Positions 26,250 through 34,768 of a DNA stretch of 64,000 nucleotides are shown one piece after another; position 1 is the stretch's first letter, and every line of letters begins with the position of its first letter. The stretch is from an uncultured Sutterella sp. (GTDB lineage Bacteria; Pseudomonadota; Gammaproteobacteria; Burkholderiales; Burkholderiaceae_F). The stretch lies in contig CAAEPH010000052.1 of NCBI GenBank assembly GCA_900757865.1, positions 1 through 64,000 on the forward strand. Reading direction: 5' to 3'. The notes beneath the pieces were generated by a model. The model was not told the origin of the DNA. It made no database searches and worked only from the letters and a program-made list of their open reading frames with translations. The translations under genes were made by a program, and so were the position numbers.

Positions 26250-26563
26250 TTTTGTTCTCCTTCGGTTTTTCGACGACGAACGCGTTGAGGCAGTCGCCGC
26301 TCTTCTAACATCAAACCCGTGCGATCTTGTTCGCTCGATGCGAGCTCACTTACCATGCCGAGTAGCCCAAGTGCATTCATCACGGCTGCGACATTGCCTA
26401 TCGTTACACCGCAATCTCCATTTTCTAATTTCGATAGCGTATTGATCGAAACACCAGAACGCTCTGCGATGACAGACTGGGGGAGACGACGGCGAAGTCG
26501 AGCAGCTTTGAGGTTGGACCCTAAGAGCTGGACCGCTTCTTCAACAGCAAAGGACGGTCTCAT
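26246..26563 (-). CDS. hipB: HipB-type XRE antitoxin/repressor
   Basis: A 105-residue XRE protein: LGSNLKAARLRRRLPQSVIA (helix 1-2), SGVSINTLSKLENGDCGVTI (recognition helix) and NVAAVMNALGLLGMV, followed by a basic tail. It is the first gene of a two-gene operon with hipA, joined by a four-base overlap, the usual hipBA arrangement. Inverted repeats cover its promoter and ribosome site, as expected for autorepression. Confidence 0.88.
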   Translation of the reverse strand: MRPSFAVEEAVQLLGSNLKAARLRRRLPQSVIAERSGVSINTLSKLENGDCGVTIGNVAAVMNALGLLGMVSELASSEQDRTGLMLEERRLPQRVRRRKTEGEQN

Positions 26564-26614
26564 AATTCACCTATACTATGAATTAAATCGAATTACTCAC
26601 ATTATACGATGAAT
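26564..26614 (-). promoter_or_regulatory. hipBA promoter with two operator-like repeats
   Basis: AATTCA-N9-TGAATT (26564-26584) forms an interrupted palindrome that abuts the hipB start codon and includes its ribosome site (AGGTGA on the minus strand). A second related copy at 26593-26614 contains TTCATCGTATAAT, so its centre doubles as a -10 box (TATAAT). Both share the core TTCATnGTATA. The position predicts autorepression by HipB. Confidence 0.65.
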
Positions 26615-26722
26615 AAGAATAAAATGCTATTTCTTTTTGCTTTGATGTGGTTAAAGGCCAAAAACAGGTGAAAACCGTGAAAAATGAGAAGAATTTTGAG
26701 AAGAGTTAGATACTCTAACTTG

Positions 26723-26767
26723 AATTATATGATGAGTAAGGAGGTTAAATTCATTATATACAGTGAT
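26723..26767. repeat. Two distal copies of the hip operator-like motif
   Basis: AATTATATGATGAGTAA (26723-26739) and ATTCATTATATACAGTGA (about 26749-26767) resemble the TTCATnnTATA core of the sites next to hipB. They lie 160-200 bases upstream and could give cooperative binding. Confidence 0.45.
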
Positions 26768-27562
26768 TTAGAGGGTTTGAAATTTTTGATAAAGCCATTT
26801 ATTTGAGGAAAATTTTGACTTTTCCCTCTCCCCTCTTCCGGGTGTTGACTCGACGTTGTCGTCAACCGCGATCGACGTTTGTCAAAATGACGAAGCACCT
26901 AAGAGCAAAAGCGACAAACAACAGTTCGGCATTTTTGTCCAAAGATGACACCAAACGTCAAACCTTATTTTTCATTTTTTATCGGCTCACAACCAAAAAT
27001 GAAAAAGTTAGCTAAACGATTTCTCTCATTCTCTCTCGTCGAGGTGAAGTCGTGTTTTGTTAAAGCATAAATAAAAATGTTACGATTTACCTATAAACTA
27101 TATAAGAGAGAATTTTGAATTAAAACCCCTGAAGGGGATGTTTTATAGCTTTGATTTTTCTCAATAAATCGTTGCGATTTTGAGTCGAGTCTTGTCTTTT
27201 CAGAGAAAACAATTTTAATCAAATTTCAGACGATCGCAAGAGGGGAAAAACGATCGATCAGAGAGCTCGTTGGTCATCGACATCGACCGCTTGGAACTCG
27301 AGGTTGAGTGGTGATTTGTAAGGATAGCGCTTGAACGTTTTTGGGATTTTTTTCTTGGGGTTTTGTGGGGATGCATTTCGCGGTGACTCCTCTTTGGTGT
27401 CAGCGTTCGTTGCGTGCCCATAGGGTTCCATCAGACAAAAGTGCAGAGATCCGATCATAGCCAAAATGCGCTAAGTCATGCCCTGTCTAGATCGGAGAGC
27501 GTCGTTTCCTTAAACCAGTGATCACGGTTACACGGGAAAAAGTGGAAGCAATCGACAAAAAG
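26768..27562. other. AT-rich intergenic region without a recognised gene
   Basis: About 0.8 kb, clearly more AT-rich than its surroundings, between the hip operators and the pepD terminator. Short open frames on both strands have no recognisable content. A small CCCCT/AGGGG hairpin followed by ATGTTTT is at about 27126-27142. No tRNA, repeat array or insertion-sequence ends were seen. Confidence 0.5.
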
Positions 27563-27604
27563 AAGCACGTTGCCCAAGCGCTTTCACGCGTGCACAACGT
27601 GCTT
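27563..27604 (-). terminator. Intrinsic terminator after the C69 dipeptidase gene
   Basis: Ten-base perfect arms AAGCACGTTG / CAACGTGCTT with a 22-base loop are followed on the minus strand by CTTTTTG. It lies 76 bases after the stop codon. Confidence 0.8.
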
Positions 27605-27679
27605 ATCCAGACTTTTAATTCGCCCTAAGCTTCTACGCCACCCGACCAAAAGTTTGGGGTGGTGTGTCTTTCGGGGCGT

Positions 27680-29113
27680 TTAGTCTTTGTGCTTACGGTT
27701 TGCAAAGAAGTTGGCAGCCTGAATCGATTCGGTGCGCATCGTAAAGAGCACATCCAGAAGGCTTTCAGCCAATTCTTCCGCATCAGCCAACACCTCCAAG
27801 TTAAACGTCTGTAAGAGTTCGTCGGCGCTCGCTTCATCCACGGCCAAGGCTGCCATGTAAGCTGCTTCAAACGCTTTCATACGGACTTCGAGCTCGGCTT
27901 CAAAGTCGCCATAGGCTTTCTTCACCACAGGGGCGAGGTTGGCGTAGTCGGTCATTGCAAGCGTCTGCACCTTGCGGAACTTCCAGTACACGGACTCACG
28001 ATCGGCTTGCGCGGTGCCTAAGCCGTAGTGCTCAGGGACGGCTTTGAGTCCTTGGTAGAAGGGCACAAAGCAAGAGAGATCCGACATGCCCCAGCAGAGG
28101 TGAATCACCTCACCGATGGCTTTGGGTAACCAGGGGCGCACTTGCAGAATGTGCGCTTCATAGGTGCGGAACACACTCACCGGACGCCAGGGCTCTTCAC
28201 CACCCAAGCCGTTAGCGTACGGGTCGTGCGTGGTGCCTTCGAAATGATCACGCATCACGGCACGCAAGTCAGCCACGGTGATGGGTTTTTCGGGCTTGAG
28301 GTAGACGGGGAAGGTGCGTCCGTCGTGCGGGTTTTGTTCGCGCGAGGGGTTAAAGCGCGCTTGCATGATCCAAACGCGCGGGTCGTTGTAGACACGGTCG
28401 CGTTCGTCGTCACGGGTGTAAGCCTTGGCGAAATTAAACGCACCATCGGTCTCGGGGTTATAAAAGCCGTGTACTTGGGCAAATTCGATCACGTCAGGCG
28501 CACCCATCTGATCCTCGCTCTTGGGGTCGTAGGCTTGCAGACGCCCTTGGTTACCCGTGCACATGTACATGTCTTCGGGGGGGCGTTGTGCAATCCAGCG
28601 GTGACCCGTGCCCGTTTCCAAGTACCAGGACTCTTTGGCGTCCACAATGCCTACGCCAAAGCCTTCACCTGCACCAATCGTTTCGATGATGTGCCCTAAG
28701 AGCTTAACCGCTTCGCGGGCCGTCTGGCAGCGCGGGAGCAAAATGTCGAGGATGTCGTCCTCGGTGATGCCGGTGGCCTTGTTGTAGGGGTCCACTTCGA
28801 GCGCATCATCACGCGCAAAGATGCTCTCAGTTCCCGATACGCCTAAGCCCATTTCGTTAAAGCCCACAGCACCATGCAACTGGGTTTGCCAGTTGGGGGC
28901 GGTGGTGTAAGCGAACGTGTGGGCAGGCATGGGGTAGCTAAAGTCCGTCGCCCCTTTGTAGTCCTGCGTGCGATACATCGCCCCTTCAGGCCAATCCGCG
29001 GCAGGGTGGATGACAAAGTGTTGAGCCTTAAGGGCAGAGCTATCGGCGCTGCGCGCAAAAAGTAAAGAGCCGTCCGCCGAAGCGCGGGATCCCACAATGA
29101 CCGAAGTACACAT
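27680..29113 (-). CDS. pepD: C69-family dipeptidase
   Basis: A 477-residue N-terminal-nucleophile peptidase of family C69 (dipeptidase A/PepD type). The sequence starts MCTSVIVG, so Cys2 is the nucleophile exposed after Met removal, with no signal peptide. Further family segments are FARSADSSA, GAVGFNEMGLGVSGTES, RCQTAREAVKLLG and GHRWIAQRPPEDMY. Length is as for bacterial C69 enzymes (about 470). It hydrolyses a broad range of dipeptides in the cytoplasm. It follows iadA on the same strand after that gene's terminator, so it has its own promoter within 29114-29324. Confidence 0.93.
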   Translation of the reverse strand: MCTSVIVGSRASADGSLLFARSADSSALKAQHFVIHPAADWPEGAMYRTQDYKGATDFSYPMPAHTFAYTTAPNWQTQLHGAVGFNEMGLGVSGTESIFARDDALEVDPYNKATGITEDDILDILLPRCQTAREAVKLLGHIIETIGAGEGFGVGIVDAKESWYLETGTGHRWIAQRPPEDMYMCTGNQGRLQAYDPKSEDQMGAPDVIEFAQVHGFYNPETDGAFNFAKAYTRDDERDRVYNDPRVWIMQARFNPSREQNPHDGRTFPVYLKPEKPITVADLRAVMRDHFEGTTHDPYANGLGGEEPWRPVSVFRTYEAHILQVRPWLPKAIGEVIHLCWGMSDLSCFVPFYQGLKAVPEHYGLGTAQADRESVYWKFRKVQTLAMTDYANLAPVVKKAYGDFEAELEVRMKAFEAAYMAALAVDEASADELLQTFNLEVLADAEELAESLLDVLFTMRTESIQAANFFANRKHKD

Positions 29114-29324
29114 AATGCGATGAATCCTTATTTTGTCTAGAGTAGTCGAGGATTAGCTGCTGAGAAGGGCGGTGAGTCAAGCTAGCGCTCTCCAAGCCCC
29201 GGTATTGAGCAGAGCTAACCACGGTAAACCTAGGTATTTTCGCATAGATTGGACACACTCGGGAAAACTTTTTTCTCCTGCTCGTGAGCGTGAATTTGCG
29301 GTCCTCATCATGGGGTTGAAAAAA

Positions 29325-29353
29325 AGCGGGAGTGCGTCAACAACCCTCCCGCT
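29325..29353 (-). terminator. Intrinsic terminator after iadA
   Basis: Arms AGCGGGAG / CTCCCGCT enclose a 13-base loop and are followed on the minus strand by seven T. It lies 32 bases beyond the iadA stop codon. Confidence 0.87.
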
Positions 29354-29384
29354 CTCATCGTGCATTTTCTTTGTAGGAAACTGC

Positions 29385-30545
29385 TTAGCTTTCAAAGGTG
29401 CCATTGACGATAATTTCACCGTGTCGCATCATCTGACGGCCTTTTGCAAAGACGTCTTGAAGGTTGAAGTCTTCATCAAAAAGGAGTGCGTTGGCGCAAG
29501 CGCCTTCGCTGACACGGCCTTGATCACTCAAGCCGTGTGAGTCGGCCACGTTGCGAGTAATGAAGCCCAACGCGGTCGGGATGGGCATGTGATAGTCACG
29601 GATTAACTCTTGCACCGTGCTCAAGTTGCATTCAATGCCGCAGACGGCCAAGCCCACCATATTGCCTTGATCATCAAAGCGAGGTTTCGAACCATGGCCG
29701 TCGGAGGACATGGTTACTAAGCGAGGATCCACGCCTAATTCCAGGGCTTTGACAAACGCCTTGGCCGGGCCTTCTTTAAAGCAGCAGGAGCCCCCTGTCG
29801 TAATGTCGATGTAGCCACCCGCCTTGGCAAATCGAACTGCATTATCGAAAACGTGTTCAATGCGAGCGCAGTGCGTTGGACGAATGTGTTTGACGGGGAA
29901 ACCACGCTCAATGATGGCTTCGTATAGATCAAACGAGCCTTTGGGAATGTTGCCTGTATGAACATGCAAAACGCCAATTTTGCCAGAAATCATCCCTGCT
30001 AGACGAATGTCCGACAAGAGGTGCAACACCTCGTCCACGGTCGGAAATGAGGAACGATGGTCACCCAGCGCAATTTTGACCCCTAAACACTCAGGAACCA
30101 TAAAAATATCTTTAGCGACCGACTCACTCATGGTCGTCGGTGGAAAACGGTAGTTGCTGGTGTACATCCAAGCGCTCACGCCTTCTGCCGACAAGGCACG
30201 CACTTTAGCGAGCAGGTTTTCGATGGAGCGCGTGATAAAGTCGGTGCCAGAGACTCCCACCAACGACGTGGTGCCACACGCAACGAGCTCAGAGAGCGTG
30301 AGCTCAGGCGTGCGCGACACGGGACCGCCTTCACCACCACCGCCCGTGACATGAATGTGTTGGTCGAAAAAGCCTGGAGTGAGAATTTTGCCCTTGGCAT
30401 CAATCACTTCCAGGTTGGGCAAACGAACGTCGAGCGTTTTGTCGATGGCCAAGAAGTGGCCTGCGGCCATCAAGACGTCTTGCACACCCAAGTCATCAGG
30501 TGAGTAAACGTGCGCGTTTTTGATCAAAATGGGATGTAACTTCAT
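29385..30545 (-). CDS. iadA: Isoaspartyl dipeptidase (beta-aspartyl peptidase)
   Basis: A 386-residue metal-dependent amidohydrolase that cleaves beta-aspartyl dipeptides from damaged or diet-derived proteins, releasing aspartate. Metal and catalytic motifs are in order: GFFDQHIHVTGGGGEGG, LGDHRSSFP, VLHVHTGN, IRPTHCAR, then SSDGHGSKP with the final metal Asp. ATG 30545 has GGAGG eight bases upstream; the earlier in-frame ATG is part of that ribosome site. It lies 66 bases after dcuC on the same strand, so the two form an operon that could couple aspartate release and dicarboxylate exchange. Confidence 0.94.
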   Translation of the reverse strand: MKLHPILIKNAHVYSPDDLGVQDVLMAAGHFLAIDKTLDVRLPNLEVIDAKGKILTPGFFDQHIHVTGGGGEGGPVSRTPELTLSELVACGTTSLVGVSGTDFITRSIENLLAKVRALSAEGVSAWMYTSNYRFPPTTMSESVAKDIFMVPECLGVKIALGDHRSSFPTVDEVLHLLSDIRLAGMISGKIGVLHVHTGNIPKGSFDLYEAIIERGFPVKHIRPTHCARIEHVFDNAVRFAKAGGYIDITTGGSCCFKEGPAKAFVKALELGVDPRLVTMSSDGHGSKPRFDDQGNMVGLAVCGIECNLSTVQELIRDYHMPIPTALGFITRNVADSHGLSDQGRVSEGACANALLFDEDFNLQDVFAKGRQMMRHGEIIVNGTFES

Positions 30546-30611
30546 AGAAAAGACCTCCACACGAAGGCCAACACCCAGCGCTTGGATGTTGGCTTTCGGA
30601 CAATAAAAGGG

Positions 30612-31991
30612 TTATAAGAAGAGAGCGGATGCAGCGATATTGGTGATGAGCGCAAGGATCATCACAGGAATGGTGCGTCGTACCAATTGGAAGGGCGAAA
30701 TGCCCGCAATGGAGGCCACTGCAATGGTGACACCGGCAATCGGGCACATCGTACGCGCAATCCCCGCCGAGAGCTGAACCGGCACAGCAAGCACGGCAGC
30801 GTTCATGCCAACCGAGGCGGCTGCATCAGGTAACAGTGGTGAGAAAGCAAAGAAGGCTGCGTTCCCCGAGCCCGTGACCAAGGTGGCCACGACCATAATG
30901 GCAATCATGACAAAGAGCATGAGCCAAATACCCGCGGATTCCATCGAAGCTGCGGCTTGAATCATGGTGGTAATGCCACCCACTTTCGTCATCCCCAAGG
31001 CAAAGAGTTCCGCGCAGCAGATGAGGGTCACCGTGGACGTAAAGACTTTGCCCATGCCTTCAAAAACGGATTTCGTGCGATCAATACACGCCTTGATATC
31101 GTGGTGCGTGATCATATCGACCACAAAGGCAAAGAGAATCGAAAGAATAATGGCCGTCTGGAGCGAAAGTTTGATGCCGGCATACACCATGGGTGAGAAG
31201 ACGATCAGAAGGACCAACGGAACCATCGGCAAGATGGCATAAAAAGCGGGACCCGCTCCTTCGAACGCTTTGCTCACGTCTTGCGTGGCCTCGCCACTTT
31301 CGACGTTAGCCTGCGTTACATCTTTGTCGCGGCGGTCAAAGTAGCGTTGCACAAAGAAGTGCCCAATAGCTACGACCGCGATGACACAGAGGGCCACGGG
31401 CAACTGGTTTTGAACGAAGTAGGTCACCACGTCCGTATTGAGGAGGTCTGCTGCACGCATCGCGTTCGAGGACGACGGTCCCAAGTCCAAGCAGCACGTT
31501 GAACCGATCACCGCCGCAGCGGAGGTGCGTGAGACGCCAAGCACAATCAATAAAGGATAGATGCTCGCCATCAACAAGAGGCCAAGACCGACAGCCGAGT
31601 TGATAAAGAGCGCCATGAATTGTCCGATGACATACGTGACAGCCAAAAGCACATAGGGCGAGCGAATGGCGGCCAAAGGTTTGACGCAAGCCTTCACCAA
31701 GGCTTTGGACGCTCCAATTTTGTCCATGTAGTAAGAAAACCCAGCAATCCACATAATGTTGAGGCCTAAGCCCGGGAGTCGCGTTTTCATTTTGTCGGTG
31801 AAGGCCTGAGCAAAGTCAAAACCAAGAAAATGAGTGCTGGCTTTTTCTGTCACAGGGGCAACGCCAAAGATCGCCGCGATCACGAGAAAGAGGAGACCCG
31901 CGACGAGCAAAACCGTGGGTGGATAGTAATTTTTAAAGATGCACCAAGCGACGATGGCAATCACCGCTAAAGTAATGATGACTTCTAGCAT
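30612..31991 (-). CDS. dcuC: Anaerobic C4-dicarboxylate carrier DcuC
   Basis: A 459-residue inner-membrane carrier matching DcuC in length (E. coli 461) and pattern: VAWCIFKNYYPPTVLLVAGL at the N terminus, MWIAGFSYYMDKIGASKALV, FINSAVGLGLLLMAS, GSTCCLDLGPSSSNAMRAA and a C-terminal TMCPIAGVTIAVASIAG. It exports succinate or exchanges dicarboxylates in anaerobes. ATG 31991 follows GGAGG; upstream residues in frame are not membrane-like. It heads a dcuC-iadA operon. Confidence 0.92.
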   Translation of the reverse strand: MLEVIITLAVIAIVAWCIFKNYYPPTVLLVAGLLFLVIAAIFGVAPVTEKASTHFLGFDFAQAFTDKMKTRLPGLGLNIMWIAGFSYYMDKIGASKALVKACVKPLAAIRSPYVLLAVTYVIGQFMALFINSAVGLGLLLMASIYPLLIVLGVSRTSAAAVIGSTCCLDLGPSSSNAMRAADLLNTDVVTYFVQNQLPVALCVIAVVAIGHFFVQRYFDRRDKDVTQANVESGEATQDVSKAFEGAGPAFYAILPMVPLVLLIVFSPMVYAGIKLSLQTAIILSILFAFVVDMITHHDIKACIDRTKSVFEGMGKVFTSTVTLICCAELFALGMTKVGGITTMIQAAASMESAGIWLMLFVMIAIMVVATLVTGSGNAAFFAFSPLLPDAAASVGMNAAVLAVPVQLSAGIARTMCPIAGVTIAVASIAGISPFQLVRRTIPVMILALITNIAASALFL

Positions 31992-32320
31992 AGGACCTCC
32001 GTTTGCAAGATTGTGTCGAGGTTCCTGGGCGAGTCCTGAATGACGTGGGGCGTCGGGAGCTGAAAAAAGCGTAGGCGGCGCTTTGCCTGAGGAGATCCCA
32101 GGAAAGACGAAAAGCATTATGAAACGACGTAGGTCTAAATGCTAATAGGTATAAACCCCATAAGAGAAAGTTCATCGCTCAAAATACGCTATCAACTGGT
32201 GTTTTAGAAAAGAAAATTTTCTCAATAGAAAAGAAAAATTTCCACGATCAGTGGCCTGACGATGGGTAAGGAGGGAGGGGGTCGAGAAATGCAAACCGGT
32301 GCAAGGGGAGAGAAAAAAAG
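31992..32320. promoter_or_regulatory. dcuC promoter region with T-rich direct repeats
   Basis: On the minus strand two near-identical copies of ATTTTTCTTTTCTA / ATTTTCTTTTCTA (about 32205-32245) lie some 20 bases apart. This would be two helical turns, as for a dimeric activator. No clear -35/-10 pair was assigned and no gene is seen. Confidence 0.35.
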
Positions 32321-32349
32321 GGCGATGAGGTTGAAGAACGCTCATCGCC
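32321..32349 (-). terminator. Intrinsic terminator after the DMT transporter gene
   Basis: Nine-base perfect arms GGCGATGAG / CTCATCGCC with an 11-base loop are followed on the minus strand by CTTTTTTTCTC. It lies 34 bases after the stop codon. Confidence 0.87.
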
Positions 32350-32382
32350 AGAATGAAGGTGAAATCGGACTGTCGTTAGAAC

Positions 32383-33327
32383 CTAGAACCCAGCGCCCGA
32401 GGCCAGCTTTTCGCTATCGCCCAACGTGAATGCCGAGCTAATGCGTTTAATGCCGTATTGCGCCACCCAGACGCCACAGAGAATCATCACTGAGCCCATG
32501 AGTCCAATAAAGCTCATGTCTTCGCCTAAAACGGTCAGGCCTAAGACGGCGCTGATCACCGGAACCCAGTAGAGGTACTGGCTCGCCTGACGGTTCCCCA
32601 AGACGGTGGAGACACGACTCCAGAGCACCGCGCAAAGCGACATCGTCACAAGTGCCAAGAAGGCGAGGTTGCCGATCACCACAGGGTTGGCAAGGACGGT
32701 GAGGTCGGTGCCACCTTGGTGCAAGTAAAACGGAATAAGCGCTAAGAGCCCGTAGCCAAAGGCCTTGCGAGTAATAAAGCTCATTGGATAGCCAGAAAGC
32801 GTTTTGAGCATCACACTGTAGGTCGCCCAGCAAAAGGCAGCCGCGACGGCGAGCCACAACCCTACACTCCCCAACTGAAAGAGTACCGTGTTGTCAAACC
32901 AAAGCAAGAACGCGCCGGTCGCCGACGAGCAAAGTCCTGCGACCACCGTCCAGTGCATACGCCATTGACGAAAGACTGCCATGGCGATGATCGCGGTCAT
33001 CAAGGGGCCGGTTGCCATGAGCATCGCGACACTAGAGGCTTGCGCGTTTTGTAGCGCCAAATGCTCCAGTCCGTAGTAGAGCGGAATCCACGCTAGCCCT
33101 AAGAGGGCGATCTTGAGTTCGTCAAAGACCGTATCGGCAAAGAGCCATTTCGGCGCAAAAGCAACGAGAGCGAGGTAGGCGAGCGCTGTGCGAAGCGAGA
33201 GAACATCGATGGCGGTAAGGCCATGCGCGTAGAGAAGTTTGATGGAGACGTAGGTGAAACCCCAGAGGCCAATAATCCCCAGGGCTAAAAGATGGTAGAG
33301 AGCGGGATGGGTAGTTCGGGTTGGCAT
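32383..33327 (-). CDS. EamA/DMT-superfamily transporter
   Basis: A 314-residue membrane protein with ten hydrophobic helices in two EamA repeats. The first repeat has GIIGLWGFTYVSIKLL and ALQNAQASSVAMLMATGPLMTA (kept as two halves of the usual motif), the second starts at LWLAVAAAFCWATYSVMLK and ends in ISAVLGLTVLGEDMSFIGL. The family exports amino acids or metabolites; substrate unknown. It is divergent from the amino-acid ABC transporter at 33772. Confidence 0.88.
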   Translation of the reverse strand: MPTRTTHPALYHLLALGIIGLWGFTYVSIKLLYAHGLTAIDVLSLRTALAYLALVAFAPKWLFADTVFDELKIALLGLAWIPLYYGLEHLALQNAQASSVAMLMATGPLMTAIIAMAVFRQWRMHWTVVAGLCSSATGAFLLWFDNTVLFQLGSVGLWLAVAAAFCWATYSVMLKTLSGYPMSFITRKAFGYGLLALIPFYLHQGGTDLTVLANPVVIGNLAFLALVTMSLCAVLWSRVSTVLGNRQASQYLYWVPVISAVLGLTVLGEDMSFIGLMGSVMILCGVWVAQYGIKRISSAFTLGDSEKLASGAGF

Positions 33328-33434
33328 AAAACGATAACCAGAGTGACGATAGATCTATTCTACCCAAGCCCTACCAGGCCTTGCAACCCAAGTGTTGCGC
33401 TTTTTCTGTGGTAATTGGCTGATATTGCTGAGGT

Positions 33435-33483
33435 TTTAGAGCGCTCTAAATGTCGACAAATCCGCGCATTAGTCGACAAAATA
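33435..33483. promoter_or_regulatory. Palindrome and spaced direct repeats in a divergent promoter region
   Basis: TTTAGAGCGCTCTAAA (33435-33450) is a perfect 16-base palindrome. It is followed by two copies of GTCGACAAA about 20 bases apart (33452 and 33472), each itself containing the palindrome GTCGAC. The sites lie between the DMT transporter and the ABC transporter genes in a 444-base gap with no other gene, and are likely regulator sites for one or both. Confidence 0.5.
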
Positions 33484-33771
33484 GCACAATAAAACGCAGA
33501 AAAACTCAACCAATAGGGAAGAGCTCTATCTGTGTTTGAAAAGAAGAGGGCGAGGACTCGAAAAACGGTGTGCGCTCCTCCCAAAGTGCTATACAATGCG
33601 TAGAGTTTTGGACGGCAAGACGGGATGTCTTGTGCCTTGAGCGACGATCCAGCGTACCGCTTAACTTCTCTTGAGCGGTGTGTCATGGGTGAACGGCGTT
33701 TTTCGCACAACGACAGTTCCCTTGCCAGCGTTCTTTAACCCCCTCATTTGCCTTCTTTGTTGGAGTCACTC

Positions 33772-34551
33772 ATGGCCATGAAATTGAAATCCATTCTCAC
33801 AGCTGCCCTGGTAGCGGGAGCGTTTGCTGCTTCGTTTGCTCAGGCAGCGAGCACGTACATCGTGGGTACGGGCGCAACGTATCGTCCGTTTGAGTTTGAA
33901 ACCCCTAACAAAGAATTGGTTGGCTTTGACGTCGATTTGATGAAAGAAATCGCCAAAGCCGCTGGCTTTGAAGTCAAATTTGTGAACACTCCCTGGAGCG
34001 GGATTTTCGCTACGCTCGAGACGGGCGACCGCGACATTATCATGTCGGGGATCACGATTACCGATAAGCGTAAAGAAGTGGTTGACTTTGCGCGTCCTTA
34101 CTTCCTGGCACACCAGTTGGTCTTGACCGCCAAAGGCGTCAAGATCTCGAGCCTCAAGGAGCTCGAAGGCAAACCCATTGCCGTGGTGAATGCCTCCGCT
34201 GGCGACATCGTGGCGAGCAAAGCCTTTGGGAAAACCTCGCCCAACATTCGTCGCTTTGATAACACCCCGCTCGCCTTGGAAGAGCTCAATAACGGCGGGG
34301 TTGATGCCATGATTGGCGACGTGGGCGTTTTGCAGTACTACGCACAGCAAAACCCCGATAAAGCGTTTAACCAGTTCCGCGATCCGAGCTTTGAAGAGCA
34401 GTACTTTGGGATCGGTGTTCGCAAAGGTAACCAAAAGGTCTTGGACGACATCAATAAAGGTTTGACCGACGTGATCAAGTCGGGTGCCTACAACAAGGTT
34501 TACCACAAGTGGTTCGGGACCGATGCGCCCGCGCTGCCTGAGATGAAATAA
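33772..34551 (+). CDS. Amino-acid ABC transporter, periplasmic binding protein
   Basis: A 259-residue family-3 solute-binding protein. Residues 1-25 form a signal peptide ending FAQA. The mature part shows the typical polar amino-acid pattern: YRPFEFETPNKELVGFDVDL, then GDRDIIMSGITITDKRKEVVDFARPYF (ligand-binding Arg region), and VDAMIGDVGVLQYY. ATG 33772 follows TTGGAG; an ATG two codons later is also possible. It is the first gene of a binding protein-permease-ATPase set. The ligand is probably a polar or charged amino acid. Confidence 0.93.
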   Translation: MAMKLKSILTAALVAGAFAASFAQAASTYIVGTGATYRPFEFETPNKELVGFDVDLMKEIAKAAGFEVKFVNTPWSGIFATLETGDRDIIMSGITITDKRKEVVDFARPYFLAHQLVLTAKGVKISSLKELEGKPIAVVNASAGDIVASKAFGKTSPNIRRFDNTPLALEELNNGGVDAMIGDVGVLQYYAQQNPDKAFNQFRDPSFEEQYFGIGVRKGNQKVLDDINKGLTDVIKSGAYNKVYHKWFGTDAPALPEMK

Positions 34552-34591
34552 AAACCTCCTTGGCCATTCACGTGCGAGCATTCGCCATTAT

Positions 34592-34628
34592 GCCCATCCT
34601 CATCGGCTTGTCATCAAGCAGGATGGGC
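34592..34628 (+). other. Hairpin between binding-protein and permease genes
   Basis: Nine-base perfect arms GCCCATCCT / AGGATGGGC lie 41 bases after the binding-protein stop with only three T behind. It is suited to partial termination or protection of the 5' message, which would give more binding protein than permease. Confidence 0.5.
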
Positions 34629-34768
34629 GCTTTGTCCGACTGATACGTGTGCTACAGCACGCGATGAAAGTTGGACACGCTTTTTTCGCCGCCCTGCGTT
34701 GGGTCAGCTCAGCGCCGGACGGTTTTTCCTTATTTTAGACTTACTCACCAACAGGACGTCGACATACT

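Noticed and set aside
26803..27464. Short open frames in the AT-rich gap after hipB
   Set aside because: No ribosome sites, no hydrophobic or domain pattern; expected by chance at this length.
33766..34581. 271-residue minus-strand frame opposite the ABC binding-protein gene
   Set aside because: The plus strand encodes a full binding protein with signal peptide; the antisense frame is a compositional shadow.
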